A stretch of DNA of 64,000 bases from Wuchereria bancrofti (lineage: Eukaryota; Nematoda; Chromadorea; Rhabditida; Onchocercidae): positions 13,518,946 through 13,582,945 of the forward strand of contig SSBO01000012.1 in assembly GCA_005281725.1 (NCBI GenBank). The letters are read 5' to 3'. The translations under genes were made by a program, and so were the position numbers. The notes beneath the pieces were generated by a model, which worked only from the letters and a program-made list of their open reading frames with translations, did not search any database and had not been told where the DNA came from. Position 1 is the stretch's first letter; the number at the start of each line of letters is the position of its first letter. Shown here in pieces: positions 51,835 to 62,491 of the stretch.

Positions 51835-52795
51835 TGAAAATTTGAAAATGCGATATTCACATTTAATTTTTTTCAAATTAAAAATTCATTTATTAGAATT
51901 TGGTACTTTCTTTTAATGACCCGTAGTTTTTTAAATTTTACACTGCAATATTTTCCATTTTCACCTATCTTGATATATCAAAAATTTTTGAAAATACATA
52001 TTAATTTGTTACTTGTATCAGAATATTTGAATATATATTTCAATTTGATATTTAAATTAAAAATTTGGAAGTAAATTTTTAGCATTCCTTTTTTCCTCCT
52101 TCTATATCATGCTATACAATTAATGGTATCATTGTATTATCAATTCTTTCATCTCTTATTCATTTGTAATTTGCAACATTTTATAACAAATATTAAATAT
52201 TAAAGTATTGTTTGTCCGAAAAAAGAAAAGTTTCAAATTTCTAATTTTGTTTTTTCCCCACTGAATATTTAACATATATATATTTATGCGTATATAAGAA
52301 GAGGTAATTGCAGGAAGGAAAAAAAATGAAATGTTTACAGCCTGAATTAATCAGCTTCATTTGCTACCACTCATCCTCCTCCTTCAATAATTGGATATTC
52401 GGCAAAAAATAGTACCTTCCCTTCAATTAATCTTTTTCCAATTTATCATTACTATTATCTATATTGTAATTATTATTGCTGTTGTTGTTATAATGTTATT
52501 ATTTATTGCTATTTATTATTATTATTACTATTATTCCTCTTACTACTATTAGTATTGCCGAATTATTATTAATGGATTACCATTACATTTTATTAGGATC
52601 GCCTATCTCTTAACACATTACCATTTATAGTCATTCGTGATAATGCCTGTTATGAATTGATGAAGAGATATATAAAGTGTTTCACCAACAATCAGGTTTC
52701 TGGAATAATTATTCATTTAAAATAGAAAAAAAAATACATTTGCACGATTACTAAATGCGAAAGAGAAATGAAAAATGAAATTATTTCTATAACGA
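51835..52795. other. Extra segment present only in duplication copy 2
   Basis: Copy 1 goes straight from the AATAATTT at about 40880 into TTTTTGCATTTC. In copy 2 about 960 bp lies between these anchors, including an ATT-rich microsatellite (about 52485-52570). No terminal repeats or coding capacity seen, so insertion and deletion are equally possible. Confidence 0.6.
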
Positions 52796-53451
52796 GTTTT
52801 TTTGCATTTCTTTACTATTTTGTTAGATAAAATTTATCAAAATAGCAAATTTATAAAAATTGATGAAAACAATTGATGAATTCATTTTATTTCCTATTTT
52901 TATCATTCTTTTTTTCCTTTTANAAATGAAAAATGAAATTATTTCTATAACGAGTTTTTTTGCATTTCTTTACTATTTTGTTAGATAAAATTTATCAAAA
53001 TAGCAAATTTATAAAAATTGATGAAAACAATTGATGAATTCATTTTATTTCCTATTTTTATCATTCTTTTTTTCCTTTTAACTTCAATTTATTTTACATT
53101 TATTGTTTTCGTCCACTGTTATATCAGAGGGATATAATTTCTCGTTTGCAAATCTAACAGCGATTATATCCATCGCCACTAATTATCTCATCATCTGCTA
53201 CTTCATTAGTAAGAGAAATATATTATCTGATTTATTTATCGGATATATTCAGTTCATTACAATCAAACTATATTCATCGAATATTTCACTATGCAAACAT
53301 ATTTGTATATACCATTCATAAAAATAATTTCATCCTATGTAATTTCATGCTTATAATTAATTAATTGATACCTGATAATAATAATGCGGTAATGCTATAC
53401 TTCATGCATGACATCAAATGATCTCTCACTGCTTTCTCAAATCGGTCCCAC

Positions 53452-55774
53452 CATTTTTTGATATATTTTTTAGCATTGAATAAGTTAGGATTTGTCAATT
53501 TGATAATTATAATCTTTTATATTAAGTATATTTATTCTGAACAAGTGACATTTAATGAATTGGTGACATTTTCATGTTAATGAATCACAATCAACGAAAT
53601 ATTGTTCTTTGTGATTTTTTAAAATTGTAATCATTTTAAAACATATAAAATTTTCCAAATAATATTACCAATTAAACAAATTAATAAAACACGATTATTT
53701 TTCTCCCTACAAATTGAAACTTCTAAATTAATAATTGAAATTTACACTTTTTTTACAAATAATAGCAAGAGAAGTCTAAAGGAATTAGAACAATAAAAAA
53801 ATAATAATTAAAAAGTTTTTCAAATTTAAAAATTTGCACTTTTCTCTTCTGTCCTATCCGTCATTAATTAAAAAGCTACAAAAACAATTTTAAAAAGAAA
53901 AAAATGGAAAAGAAAAACTTTCAGCGATGTTACCATTTTGTCAACTCAGTGTAGTAATCATTGGAAAAATTGAAAGATTTCAAAAATTTCATTTCTTCTT
54001 TTTTGGTCCAATTAATAATTCATTAAAAATTGTTTTGTATGACAATAATGAAATGAATTTTTATTTATAAAATGTCAAATAATTTCAATCGTTTTAATTT
54101 TTCAGGCAAATATATCACAGTAAAGACATCATTGATTGCGTCTAATCGATTCTATCTAATAATAACTTTAATTTATTTTTAACAAATTTACTAAATTTAA
54201 TTTAAAAGTAAATATTTATCTGTTGTATGTGTGTGTATTTTTGCAGTAATTTAAAATTGTATTTTTAATTAATTTAATTTAATCATATAGGTATAAAAAA
54301 TATGCCTGTTTCTTGCATGTACAGATTATATTTTCTGATACAATAAAAATTTAACTATTAATATAGCAGTAATTGTTATCATCGTTTTTTAACATATATT
54401 ATTGTAGAAAATATTAAATACTAGAAATAAAAAATAAATTATCAAAAAAATAAGTAATAGAATAAAAACGGAAAAAATGAATCAAAAAGATACAGCGTAA
54501 AATGATGTATATAATTATTATGAGACAATAGTAATTGTTTGCTTTGTAAAACAATAAGACTTAATAAAAATCAAAGATGTTATAATACGATTAATTCATC
54601 AAAAATATTATANCATTTTTTGATATATTTTTTAGCATTGAATAAGTTAGGATTTGTCAATTTGATAATTATAATCTTTTATATTAAGTATATTTATTCT
54701 GAACAAGTGACATTTAATGAATTGGTGACATTTTCATGTTAATGAATCACAATCAACGAAATATTGTTCTTTGTGATTTTTTAAAATTGTAATCATTTTA
54801 AAACATATAAAATTTTCCAAATAATATTACCAATTAAACAAATTAATAAAACACGATTATTTTTCTCCCTACAAATTGAAACTTCTAAATTAATAATTGA
54901 AATTTACACTTTTTTTACAAATAATAGCAAGAGAAGTCTAAAGGAATTAGAACAATAAAAAAATAATAATTAAAAAGTTTTTCAAATTTAAAAATTTGCA
55001 CTTTTCTCTTCTGTCCTATCCGTCATTAATTAAAAAGCTACAAAAACAATTTTAAAAAGAAAAAAATGGAAAAGAAAAACTTTCAGCGATGTTACCATTT
55101 TGTCAACTCAGTGTAGTAATCATTGGAAAAATTGAAAGATTTCAAAAATTTCATTTCTTCTTTTTTGGTCCAATTAATAATTCATTAAAAATTGTTTTGT
55201 ATGACAATAATGAAATGAATTTTTATTTATAAAATGTCAAATAATTTCAATCGTTTTAATTTTTCAGGCAAATATATCACAGTAAAGACATCATTGATTG
55301 CGTCTAATCGATTCTATCTAATAATAACTTTAATTTATTTTTAACAAATTTACTAAATTTAATTTAAAAGTAAATATTTATCTGTTGTATGTGTGTGTAT
55401 TTTTGCAGTAATTTAAAATTGTATTTTTAATTAATTTAATTTAATCATATAGGTATAAAAAATATGCCTGTTTCTTGCATGTACAGATTATATTTTCTGA
55501 TACAATAAAAATTTAACTATTAATATAGCAGTAATTGTTATCATCGTTTTTTAACATATATTATTGTAGAAAATATTAAATACTAGAAATAAAAAATAAA
55601 TTATCAAAAAAATAAGTAATAGAATAAAAACGGAAAAAATGAATCAAAAAGATACAGCGTAAAATGATGTATATAATTATTATGAGACAATAGTAATTGT
55701 TTGCTTTGTAAAACAATAAGACTTAATAAAAATCAAAGATGTTATAATACGATTAATTCATCAAAAATATTATA
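53452..55774 (+). repeat. 1161-bp verbatim repeat across N at 54613 (probable unmerged contig overlap)
   Basis: Sequence 53452-54612 reappears at 54614-55774 with no difference noticed. The repeat starts exactly at the N. This is the pattern of two overlapping contigs joined without merging. Confidence 0.85.
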
Positions 55775-57034
55775 ATAAGAAGAAAAGGCTATCAACTATA
55801 GAAGTAATAATTACACCCATATTATTAAGCTATGTCTAAGGTCACTAAAACGAAACAAAACAAAAAAAGCAAAAAAAAAACAAAAATGATGGAAAAAAAT
55901 TTGTTTTTCATTTCTTCTCACTTATTTCAGTATAATTTTTCTTTTTTCTTACCATTATTTCATAAATGATTATTTCAAATGAAAAATTTCAACCAAATTC
56001 TAAAATTATCGCAAAAAAAAAGTTCTCCATTTTAATATTTAAAAACAAAACAAAAAAAAAAAATTTATAATTCTATACGTTGCAACTTATCATATTAAGC
56101 TAATATAGCAATTATAGAATGATAATGAATTCAACGATATTTGTAAATACATATTATTAACTACACACGTACGTACACGTTTACGTCTAAATGTATTGCC
56201 TAACTCAAACATTACGTCATAGAGCAAAGAAGAAATATGCAGAAGAAAGAATTTGAAATGATTTGTAATGAAGTAGATTCTATCAATATTTAAAACATTA
56301 TAAAAATAAATGAAAAGCTAAATAATATTATATTTTAATAGGAATTTAAAATTAAATTTATAAAATTAATTTTTTTTAAATATTCTAAATTATTATTGTT
56401 TCTTTATCGTTTACTTTTCTATTATAGAAAGAAAAGAAAGAAAGAAACACCCTTATATTTCTCATATTATTCATATGATTTTTTAAACAATTTCTTTAAA
56501 AAGAAAAAAGAATAAATTTAAATTCCGAAAATATCATTTGAAATTTTTCCTTCCTTTAACTTAAACATTTCGGAAATTCAATTATAAAATCAAATTTCAC
56601 AATGACATTTCTTTTTTTCTTCTTTTGTTTGTTTGTATGAGTTAGAAAAGAAAAATTATGACACAATAATACAATATAATGATTGATATGACTGAAAAAA
56701 AGAAAAGAAAAATAAAACAGAAAATGTCATCAGTAAAGAAAAAAATCAAAAAAATGAATAACAGAAAATTTGTCAACATTGATTGTGATTTGTTTACAAT
56801 TTTTCTTTTTTTTTTGTTTACAATGTGATATAACTAAGAAAAAAAAACTAAAATTAATCCTAATTCACAATGATACAATGATATTTAAGACAAAAAGTAA
56901 AAAACATTTCAGAAATTAGCACTAAAATATATTATAATAATTAGATTCATATGACTAAATGCATCTGTCGCCACAATGGCGAAGCTATGATGTAATGAAC
57001 AAAGAGTATTGTTTTAAGTGATTTTAATCTACTT
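55775..57034. other. AT-rich flank upstream of the BEL/Pao LTR
   Basis: No gene recognised. Contains A-rich tracts and a small hairpin (TCGCC/GGCGA) at about 56967-56981. It is repeated verbatim at 60391-61650 in front of the second LTR, so it marks the same genomic insertion site both times. Confidence 0.6.
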
Positions 57035-57207
57035 TGTAACCTTAACATCCATAAAATCCCTCCCAATTTTCTTCCTTACAAAGTCATTCATTATAGTTTC
57101 TTGTTTTGGTATGGCTCGGTTGGAAGGTATCTAGCTTGCTTATATCTTTAAATTTTATAATTAAGTTATATTTGTGTGTTATGTATCAACTCGTTATTGT
57201 AATGTTG

Positions 57208-57213
57208 TATAAT
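57208..57213 (+). promoter_or_regulatory. TATA-like box in LTR
   Basis: TATAAT, 23 bases upstream of the first G of the SL1 sequence; position suits transcription starting at or near that G. Confidence 0.4.
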
Positions 57214-57230
57214 TTTTAATGTTAATCTGT

Positions 57231-57252
57231 GGTTTAATTACCCAAGTTTGAG
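57231..57252 (+). other. SL1 spliced-leader sequence embedded in LTR
   Basis: A 22-nt match to the nematode SL1 exon from its first G (GGTTTAATTACCC) to its last G (AAGTTTGAG). The next bases are GTTTGA, unlike the GTAAAC that follows in the SL1 RNA gene, so only the exon is present. It lies between the TATA-like box and AATAAA, i.e. at the predicted start of R. Confidence 0.95.
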
Positions 57253-57260
57253 GTTTGAAT

Positions 57261-57266
57261 AATAAA
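57261..57266 (+). terminator. LTR polyadenylation signal
   Basis: AATAAA eight bases after the SL1 sequence. Cleavage 10-30 bases on would place the R/U5 border near 57280-57300. Confidence 0.65.
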
Positions 57267-57441
57267 GTATTTCACGAAGACTCCCACAGTACACGTACAC
57301 AGAACGGAACCAGTACAGATTCGAGAATCTACCAGTATCGAAGGCAAAGAAGTCAACGATCTGAACTGTCAAGGAAGGAAACCTACTTTGTTTCGCAAGG
57401 AAGCAGAGCAGTAAGAAAGGGTTATTAAATTTGTTTTTACA

Positions 57442-57449
57442 TGGGGGCT
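57442..57449 (+). promoter_or_regulatory. Candidate primer-binding site
   Basis: TGGGGGCT directly follows the LTR's terminal CA. This 8-base start is that of proline-tRNA primer sites; the match does not extend further, so the primer identity is uncertain. Confidence 0.45.
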
Positions 57450-57657
57450 GAGCAAAGAAAAAACCAGACCAAGTAAATCAGCAACCTTTTCTTTGAGAGT
57501 GAACTTTTGTCAAACTTGTGAACCTAATTGTACTAGTACCTTAATATTTTACACTTTTATATAATTGCACCAATTTTTTTTGATATTGTAATTCTGTTTT
57601 CTTTTTTCATTTGTGACTTATACTGGGATTGCTTTTGAACATTACGTACCTATTACA

Positions 57658-57867
57658 ATGAGTGCTGGCATTAGAAGAACAGCTCAAGGAACGGCGGCAA
57701 AGCTGCAGGAATTACTTGTGGCCGTCCCTCCCTGGATGGAACCACCAGAGAACAGTACCGCGCTGGAAACACGACAACTTTATGAAACCCAGCTCAAAAA
57801 AGTACAGGACCTAAAGCGCAGAATTGAAGACAGCATACAGCGCTTACAACAAAAAGAACAACGATGA
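57658..57867 (+). CDS. BEL/Pao gag, N-terminal segment ended by in-frame TGA
   Basis: ATG at 57658 is the first in-frame ATG after the leader; the frame is also open upstream from 57613 without ATG. It encodes 69 residues of a gag N-terminus, rich in Arg, Lys, Gln and Glu toward its end and predicted coiled coil. TGA at 57865-57867 stops it. The same frame resumes at once and stays open for the rest of gag and pol, so the stop is either a disabling mutation (a CGA to TGA change would suffice) or a readthrough codon. The same TGA is in the second copy at 62480-62482. Confidence 0.7.
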   Translation: MSAGIRRTAQGTAAKLQELLVAVPPWMEPPENSTALETRQLYETQLKKVQDLKRRIEDSIQRLQQKEQR

Positions 57868-57876
57868 GAAGATATT

Positions 57877-60194
57877 ATGAACATTATGGAAAAAGAACAA
57901 CTAAAGAAGGAAGAACAACTATATAAAGAGGCCCAAAAAGAAGGTTTTCTACACACACTAGAAATCGGACGAAATGCACTGTTTACGCTAATTTCAAACG
58001 TACAACGACTGGAACAAGCTATACAAACCATTGATAAAGAAATAGACAGCACAGAACCTCCAACTCCAGTTTCGACCGCACCACTTGTCAGTCAAATGCA
58101 ACTTCCAAAAATGGAAATGAGGACTTTTGATGGCACCCTTACTGCATGGCCAGTATTCTGGGATTGGTTCCGAATCGCCGTACATGATCAGCCAATCCCT
58201 CCGCTAAACAAACTAACGTACCTTCGGGGCTGTCTTCTGGGAGCAGCAGCCTCAGTCATAGAACCCTACGCGCTACGGACCCAGAATTATGAAGTAGTTC
58301 TCGCAGCACTAAAAAAGCGATATGAACGGCCGGCAGCAATCAAACAAGCTCTATACAGAGAACTAGAAAGATTGCCTAGAGCGAAAGAAGGTAATCTACG
58401 AACCACTATAGAAGCTATTGATCGAATAATAGAATTACTCGGATTCCAAGGGGAAGATGTTAATTCAACTCTTATAATCTATCTCATAAAACAAAAGCTT
58501 CCAAAGTCCATATTGGAGAAAATAGAATACGAGAAATCTGAATGGACAGTACCCACCTTAAGAGATCGCCTAGCAACCTTTGTTATTGCTGAAGAAAATG
58601 TGGCAAGTATATTAGGCTATGCCTCAAAAGAATCATACAGTCCGCATTGGGACACAATGGAGATGTCAAAACTGACATCAGCACTACCAACGATCAACAC
58701 GAAACATAATCTCCCGGCAAGAAAAAATGAAGTAACCTTAACGCACCCACCTAGAACGAACAGAAGGTGTTCGTTCTGCACAAAACCACATCGTACTCAT
58801 GAATGCCGAAAATTTTCTACACCTGATGAACGCTCGAAACGAGTGGTAGAACTAAAATTATGTTTTTTGTGCTTGAAAGAAGGACATAGATCAAAAGATT
58901 GCAAAGCTTCACAGTGCTTCAAATGCGGGCGAAGACACCATCCGGCATTATGCTCACCTGCAAACAACACGGACAATAAAGTTACGAAGAACACACCAGT
59001 AAATCAAACAACAATCCACCTTGCAACGACAGAAACTAATGCAACATTCGCAAATATCAGAACATCCCTTACGCCATTGTGGTGTATAGAAGGATTTGCC
59101 AGTAATCCACGAAATCACCATAATAGTAAAAAAGTAATGGTACTCCTGGATACAGGCAGCGAAAGATCCTATATCACAAAAAATCTCGCACAGACATTAA
59201 AAATGACTGACAGTCAGCACGAGACACTGTCAGTTGGACTTTTCGCAGCAACAAAACCAATCACAATGGAAACCAGACGACTTCAGGTCGTCCTTGAAAG
59301 CCAGGATCGCCAAACCAAAGAAGTAGTAACCGTCAACACAGTTCCTAGTATCTTACACCGCCCGCTACAATACGCCAAAATAAAAATGAATATAAGACAA
59401 CGACATGATATCCAAACAGCGTTACAGGAACCGGAATTACTTTTGGGGGCAGATGTCATTTCAAGAATTCTCCTACCCCAAACAACTCTTCGCCAAGGCA
59501 ATTTTATTATAATTGCGACAACACTAGGTCAAATAGTAACGCGAGCAGAACCGCCACAATCAATCGACAGCAACGTCTGCACGGTAACAGTGGACCCCGT
59601 CGAAACATTTTGGAACCTTGAACTGATGGGAATCAAGGAAGACGAAGTCAAAGAAGAAGATATCATAGCTCAGGAACATTTTGACCGAAATGTCCACACT
59701 AATGAAGAAGGAAGAATAGTGGTAAGCTTTCCCTGGAGACCAAAGCAGGATAATTTGCGCCCACTATCAGACAATTTTGCACTCTCGTCCGCAAGACTTT
59801 ACTCCCAATGGAACAAATTACAATCAAAACCCGAATTAATTTCGCGGTACCATCAGACCATTCAAAACCATATCGCGAATGGAATAATAGAACCCACAAC
59901 GCGCCAACACAACAACGAATATTTCCTCCCGCACCAGCCGATTTGGAATGAGAACAGTATTTCAACCAAATTACGTGTTGTCTTTGATGCAAGTGCAAAG
60001 CTACAAGGACAATCAAGCTTAAATGAATATATTTTACGGGGCCCAGTAATACTCCCACAGTTATTAGGTGTAGTAATGCGATGGAGATTACCACCAATTG
60101 CAATTATCGCCGACATAGAAAAAGCTTTCCATCAATTAACTTTGCACATAGATGACAGGAAATTTACAAAATTCCTTTGGCTTAAGGACATATC
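57877..60194 (+). CDS. BEL/Pao gag-pol polyprotein (gag, zinc knuckles, protease, partial reverse transcriptase)
   Basis: This frame is open for 772 codons from ATG 57877 to the contig end; nothing after the N at 60195 belongs to it. Residues 1-55 continue the gag coiled coil. About 75-215 form the DUF1759 gag domain (FDGTLTAWPVFWDWF, LRGCLLGAAASVIEPY). Three Cys/His knuckle-like clusters lie at about 297-359 (CSFC, CFLCLKEGHRSKDC, CFKCGRRHHPALC). The aspartic protease of the DUF1758 type has DTGS at about residue 426, with LLGAD near 521. Reverse transcriptase begins near 600: WRPKQDNLRPL, then LRVVFDAS at about 698, and the motif A Asp in IADIEKAF at about 743. Motifs B and C, RNase H and integrase are missing because of the join. 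Whether it is translated depends on the upstream TGA. Confidence 0.9.
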
Positions 60195-60195
60195 N
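60195..60195. other. Single-N contig join inside the retrotransposon
   Basis: To its right the sequence jumps back to what was seen from 55580 on. The 60196-64000 stretch repeats 55580-59385. Confidence 0.9.
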
Positions 60196-61650
60196 ATACT
60201 AGAAATAAAAAATAAATTATCAAAAAAATAAGTAATAGAATAAAAACGGAAAAAATGAATCAAAAAGATACAGCGTAAAATGATGTATATAATTATTATG
60301 AGACAATAGTAATTGTTTGCTTTGTAAAACAATAAGACTTAATAAAAATCAAAGATGTTATAATACGATTAATTCATCAAAAATATTATAATAAGAAGAA
60401 AAGGCTATCAACTATAGAAGTAATAATTACACCCATATTATTAAGCTATGTCTAAGGTCACTAAAACGAAACAAAACAAAAAAAGCAAAAAAAAAACAAA
60501 AATGATGGAAAAAAATTTGTTTTTCATTTCTTCTCACTTATTTCAGTATAATTTTTCTTTTTTCTTACCATTATTTCATAAATGATTATTTCAAATGAAA
60601 AATTTCAACCAAATTCTAAAATTATCGCAAAAAAAAAGTTCTCCATTTTAATATTTAAAAACAAAACAAAAAAAAAAAATTTATAATTCTATACGTTGCA
60701 ACTTATCATATTAAGCTAATATAGCAATTATAGAATGATAATGAATTCAACGATATTTGTAAATACATATTATTAACTACACACGTACGTACACGTTTAC
60801 GTCTAAATGTATTGCCTAACTCAAACATTACGTCATAGAGCAAAGAAGAAATATGCAGAAGAAAGAATTTGAAATGATTTGTAATGAAGTAGATTCTATC
60901 AATATTTAAAACATTATAAAAATAAATGAAAAGCTAAATAATATTATATTTTAATAGGAATTTAAAATTAAATTTATAAAATTAATTTTTTTTAAATATT
61001 CTAAATTATTATTGTTTCTTTATCGTTTACTTTTCTATTATAGAAAGAAAAGAAAGAAAGAAACACCCTTATATTTCTCATATTATTCATATGATTTTTT
61101 AAACAATTTCTTTAAAAAGAAAAAAGAATAAATTTAAATTCCGAAAATATCATTTGAAATTTTTCCTTCCTTTAACTTAAACATTTCGGAAATTCAATTA
61201 TAAAATCAAATTTCACAATGACATTTCTTTTTTTCTTCTTTTGTTTGTTTGTATGAGTTAGAAAAGAAAAATTATGACACAATAATACAATATAATGATT
61301 GATATGACTGAAAAAAAGAAAAGAAAAATAAAACAGAAAATGTCATCAGTAAAGAAAAAAATCAAAAAAATGAATAACAGAAAATTTGTCAACATTGATT
61401 GTGATTTGTTTACAATTTTTCTTTTTTTTTTGTTTACAATGTGATATAACTAAGAAAAAAAAACTAAAATTAATCCTAATTCACAATGATACAATGATAT
61501 TTAAGACAAAAAGTAAAAAACATTTCAGAAATTAGCACTAAAATATATTATAATAATTAGATTCATATGACTAAATGCATCTGTCGCCACAATGGCGAAG
61601 CTATGATGTAATGAACAAAGAGTATTGTTTTAAGTGATTTTAATCTACTT
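60196..61650. repeat. Repeat of the retrotransposon's upstream flank
   Basis: Reads as 55580-57034 with no difference noticed. As this is flanking, non-element DNA, the element downstream is the same insertion assembled a second time, possibly from the other haplotype. Confidence 0.85.
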
Positions 61651-62056
61651 TGTAACCTTAACATCCAAAAAATCCCTCCCAATTTTCTTCCTTACAAAGC
61701 CATTTATAGTATCTTGTAATGGTATGGCTCGGTTGGAAAGTGTCTAGCTTGCTTACATCTTTAAATGTTTTATAATTAAGTTATATTCGTGTGTTATGTA
61801 TCAACTCGTTATTGTAATGTTGTATAATTTTTAATGTTAATCTGTGGTTTAATTACCCAAGTTTGAGGTTTGAATAATAAAGTATTTCACGAAGACTCCC
61901 ACAGTACACGTACACAGAACGGAACCAGTACAGATTCGAGAATCTACCAGTATCGAAGGCAAAGAAGTCAACGATCTGAACTGTCAAGGAAGGAAACCTA
62001 CTTTGTTTCGCAAGGAAGCAGAGCAGTAAGAAAGGGTTATTAAATTTGTTTTTACA
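61651..62056 (+). repeat. 5' LTR, second assembly copy
   Basis: TGTAA to TTACA, one base shorter than the first LTR. Differences are confined to about 61668-61788, inside U3. TATA-like box at 61823-61828 and AATAAA at 61876-61881 are retained, and TGGGGGCT follows at 62057. Confidence 0.8.
61846..61867 (+). other. SL1 spliced-leader sequence embedded in LTR, second copy
   Basis: The same 22 bases in the same place relative to the TATA-like box and AATAAA as at 57231-57252. Confidence 0.95.
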
Positions 62057-62272
62057 TGGGGGCTGAGCAAAGAAAAAACCAGACCAAGTAAATCAGCAAC
62101 CTTTTCTTTGAGAGTGAACTTTTGTCAAACTTGTGAACCTAATTGTACTAGTACCTTAATATTTTACACTTTTATATAATTGCACCAATTTTTTTTGATA
62201 TTGTAATTCTGTTTTCTTTTTTCATTTGTGACTTATACTGGGATTGCTTTTGAACATTACGTACCTATTACA

Positions 62273-62482
62273 ATGAGTGCTGGCATTAGAAGAACAGCTC
62301 AAGGAACGGCGGCAAAGCTGCAGGAATTACTTGTGGCCGTCCCTCCCTGGATGGAACCACCAGAGAACAGTACCGCGCTGGAAACACGACAACTTTATGA
62401 AACCCAGCTCAAAAAAGTACAGGACCTAAAGCGCAGAATTGAAGACAGCATACAGCGCTTACAACAAAAAGAACAACGATGA
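62273..62482 (+). CDS. BEL/Pao gag N-terminal segment, second copy
   Basis: Same 69 residues and the same TGA (62480-62482) as 57658-57867. The shared stop means it is not a sporadic sequencing error in one contig. Confidence 0.7.
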   Translation: MSAGIRRTAQGTAAKLQELLVAVPPWMEPPENSTALETRQLYETQLKKVQDLKRRIEDSIQRLQQKEQR

Positions 62483-62491
62483 GAAGATATT

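Larger units (their letters stand above)
42119..53918 (+). repeat. Large tandem duplication, copy 2 (with contig overlaps and one ~960-bp extra segment)
   Basis: Same order and orientation as copy 1. It is inflated by repeated contig ends at 43.0-44.7 kb, 49.4-49.8 kb and 52.8-53.1 kb, and by an extra segment at about 51835-52795 that copy 1 lacks. No protein gene recognised. Confidence 0.85.
57035..57441 (+). repeat. 5' LTR of BEL/Pao element
   Basis: Bounded by TGTAA and TTACA, a perfect 5-bp inverted terminal pair, 407 bp. Immediately inside is a TATA-like box, the complete SL1 sequence and AATAAA; immediately outside on the right is TGGGGGCT. The boundary is supported by the second copy (61651-62056), where base differences start just inside the left edge. 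A matching 3' LTR is not in the window. Confidence 0.8.
57035..60194 (+). mobile_element. BEL/Pao LTR retrotransposon, 5' LTR to reverse transcriptase, truncated by contig end
   Basis: Order is LTR (57035-57441), primer-binding site, leader, gag, zinc knuckles, aspartic protease and the start of reverse transcriptase, which is the BEL/Pao layout. The element is cut at 60194 by the N, so the rest of reverse transcriptase, RNase H, integrase and the 3' LTR are not in the window. Its base composition is clearly less AT-rich than its surroundings, in line with a recent insertion. Confidence 0.9.

Noticed and set aside
57231..57252. An SL1 RNA gene
   Set aside because: Only the 22-nt exon is present. 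The following bases do not match the SL RNA intron half and no Sm-site stretch follows; it lies inside an LTR.
57780..58185. Antisense frames opposite gag (also at 62395-62800)
   Set aside because: Shadows of the real sense frame; Cys/Ser-rich composition is typical of reverse readings and no motif is present.
60195..60231. The last dozen codons of the long retrotransposon frame
   Set aside because: They lie beyond the single N, where the sequence jumps back to the flank; they are not part of the polyprotein.
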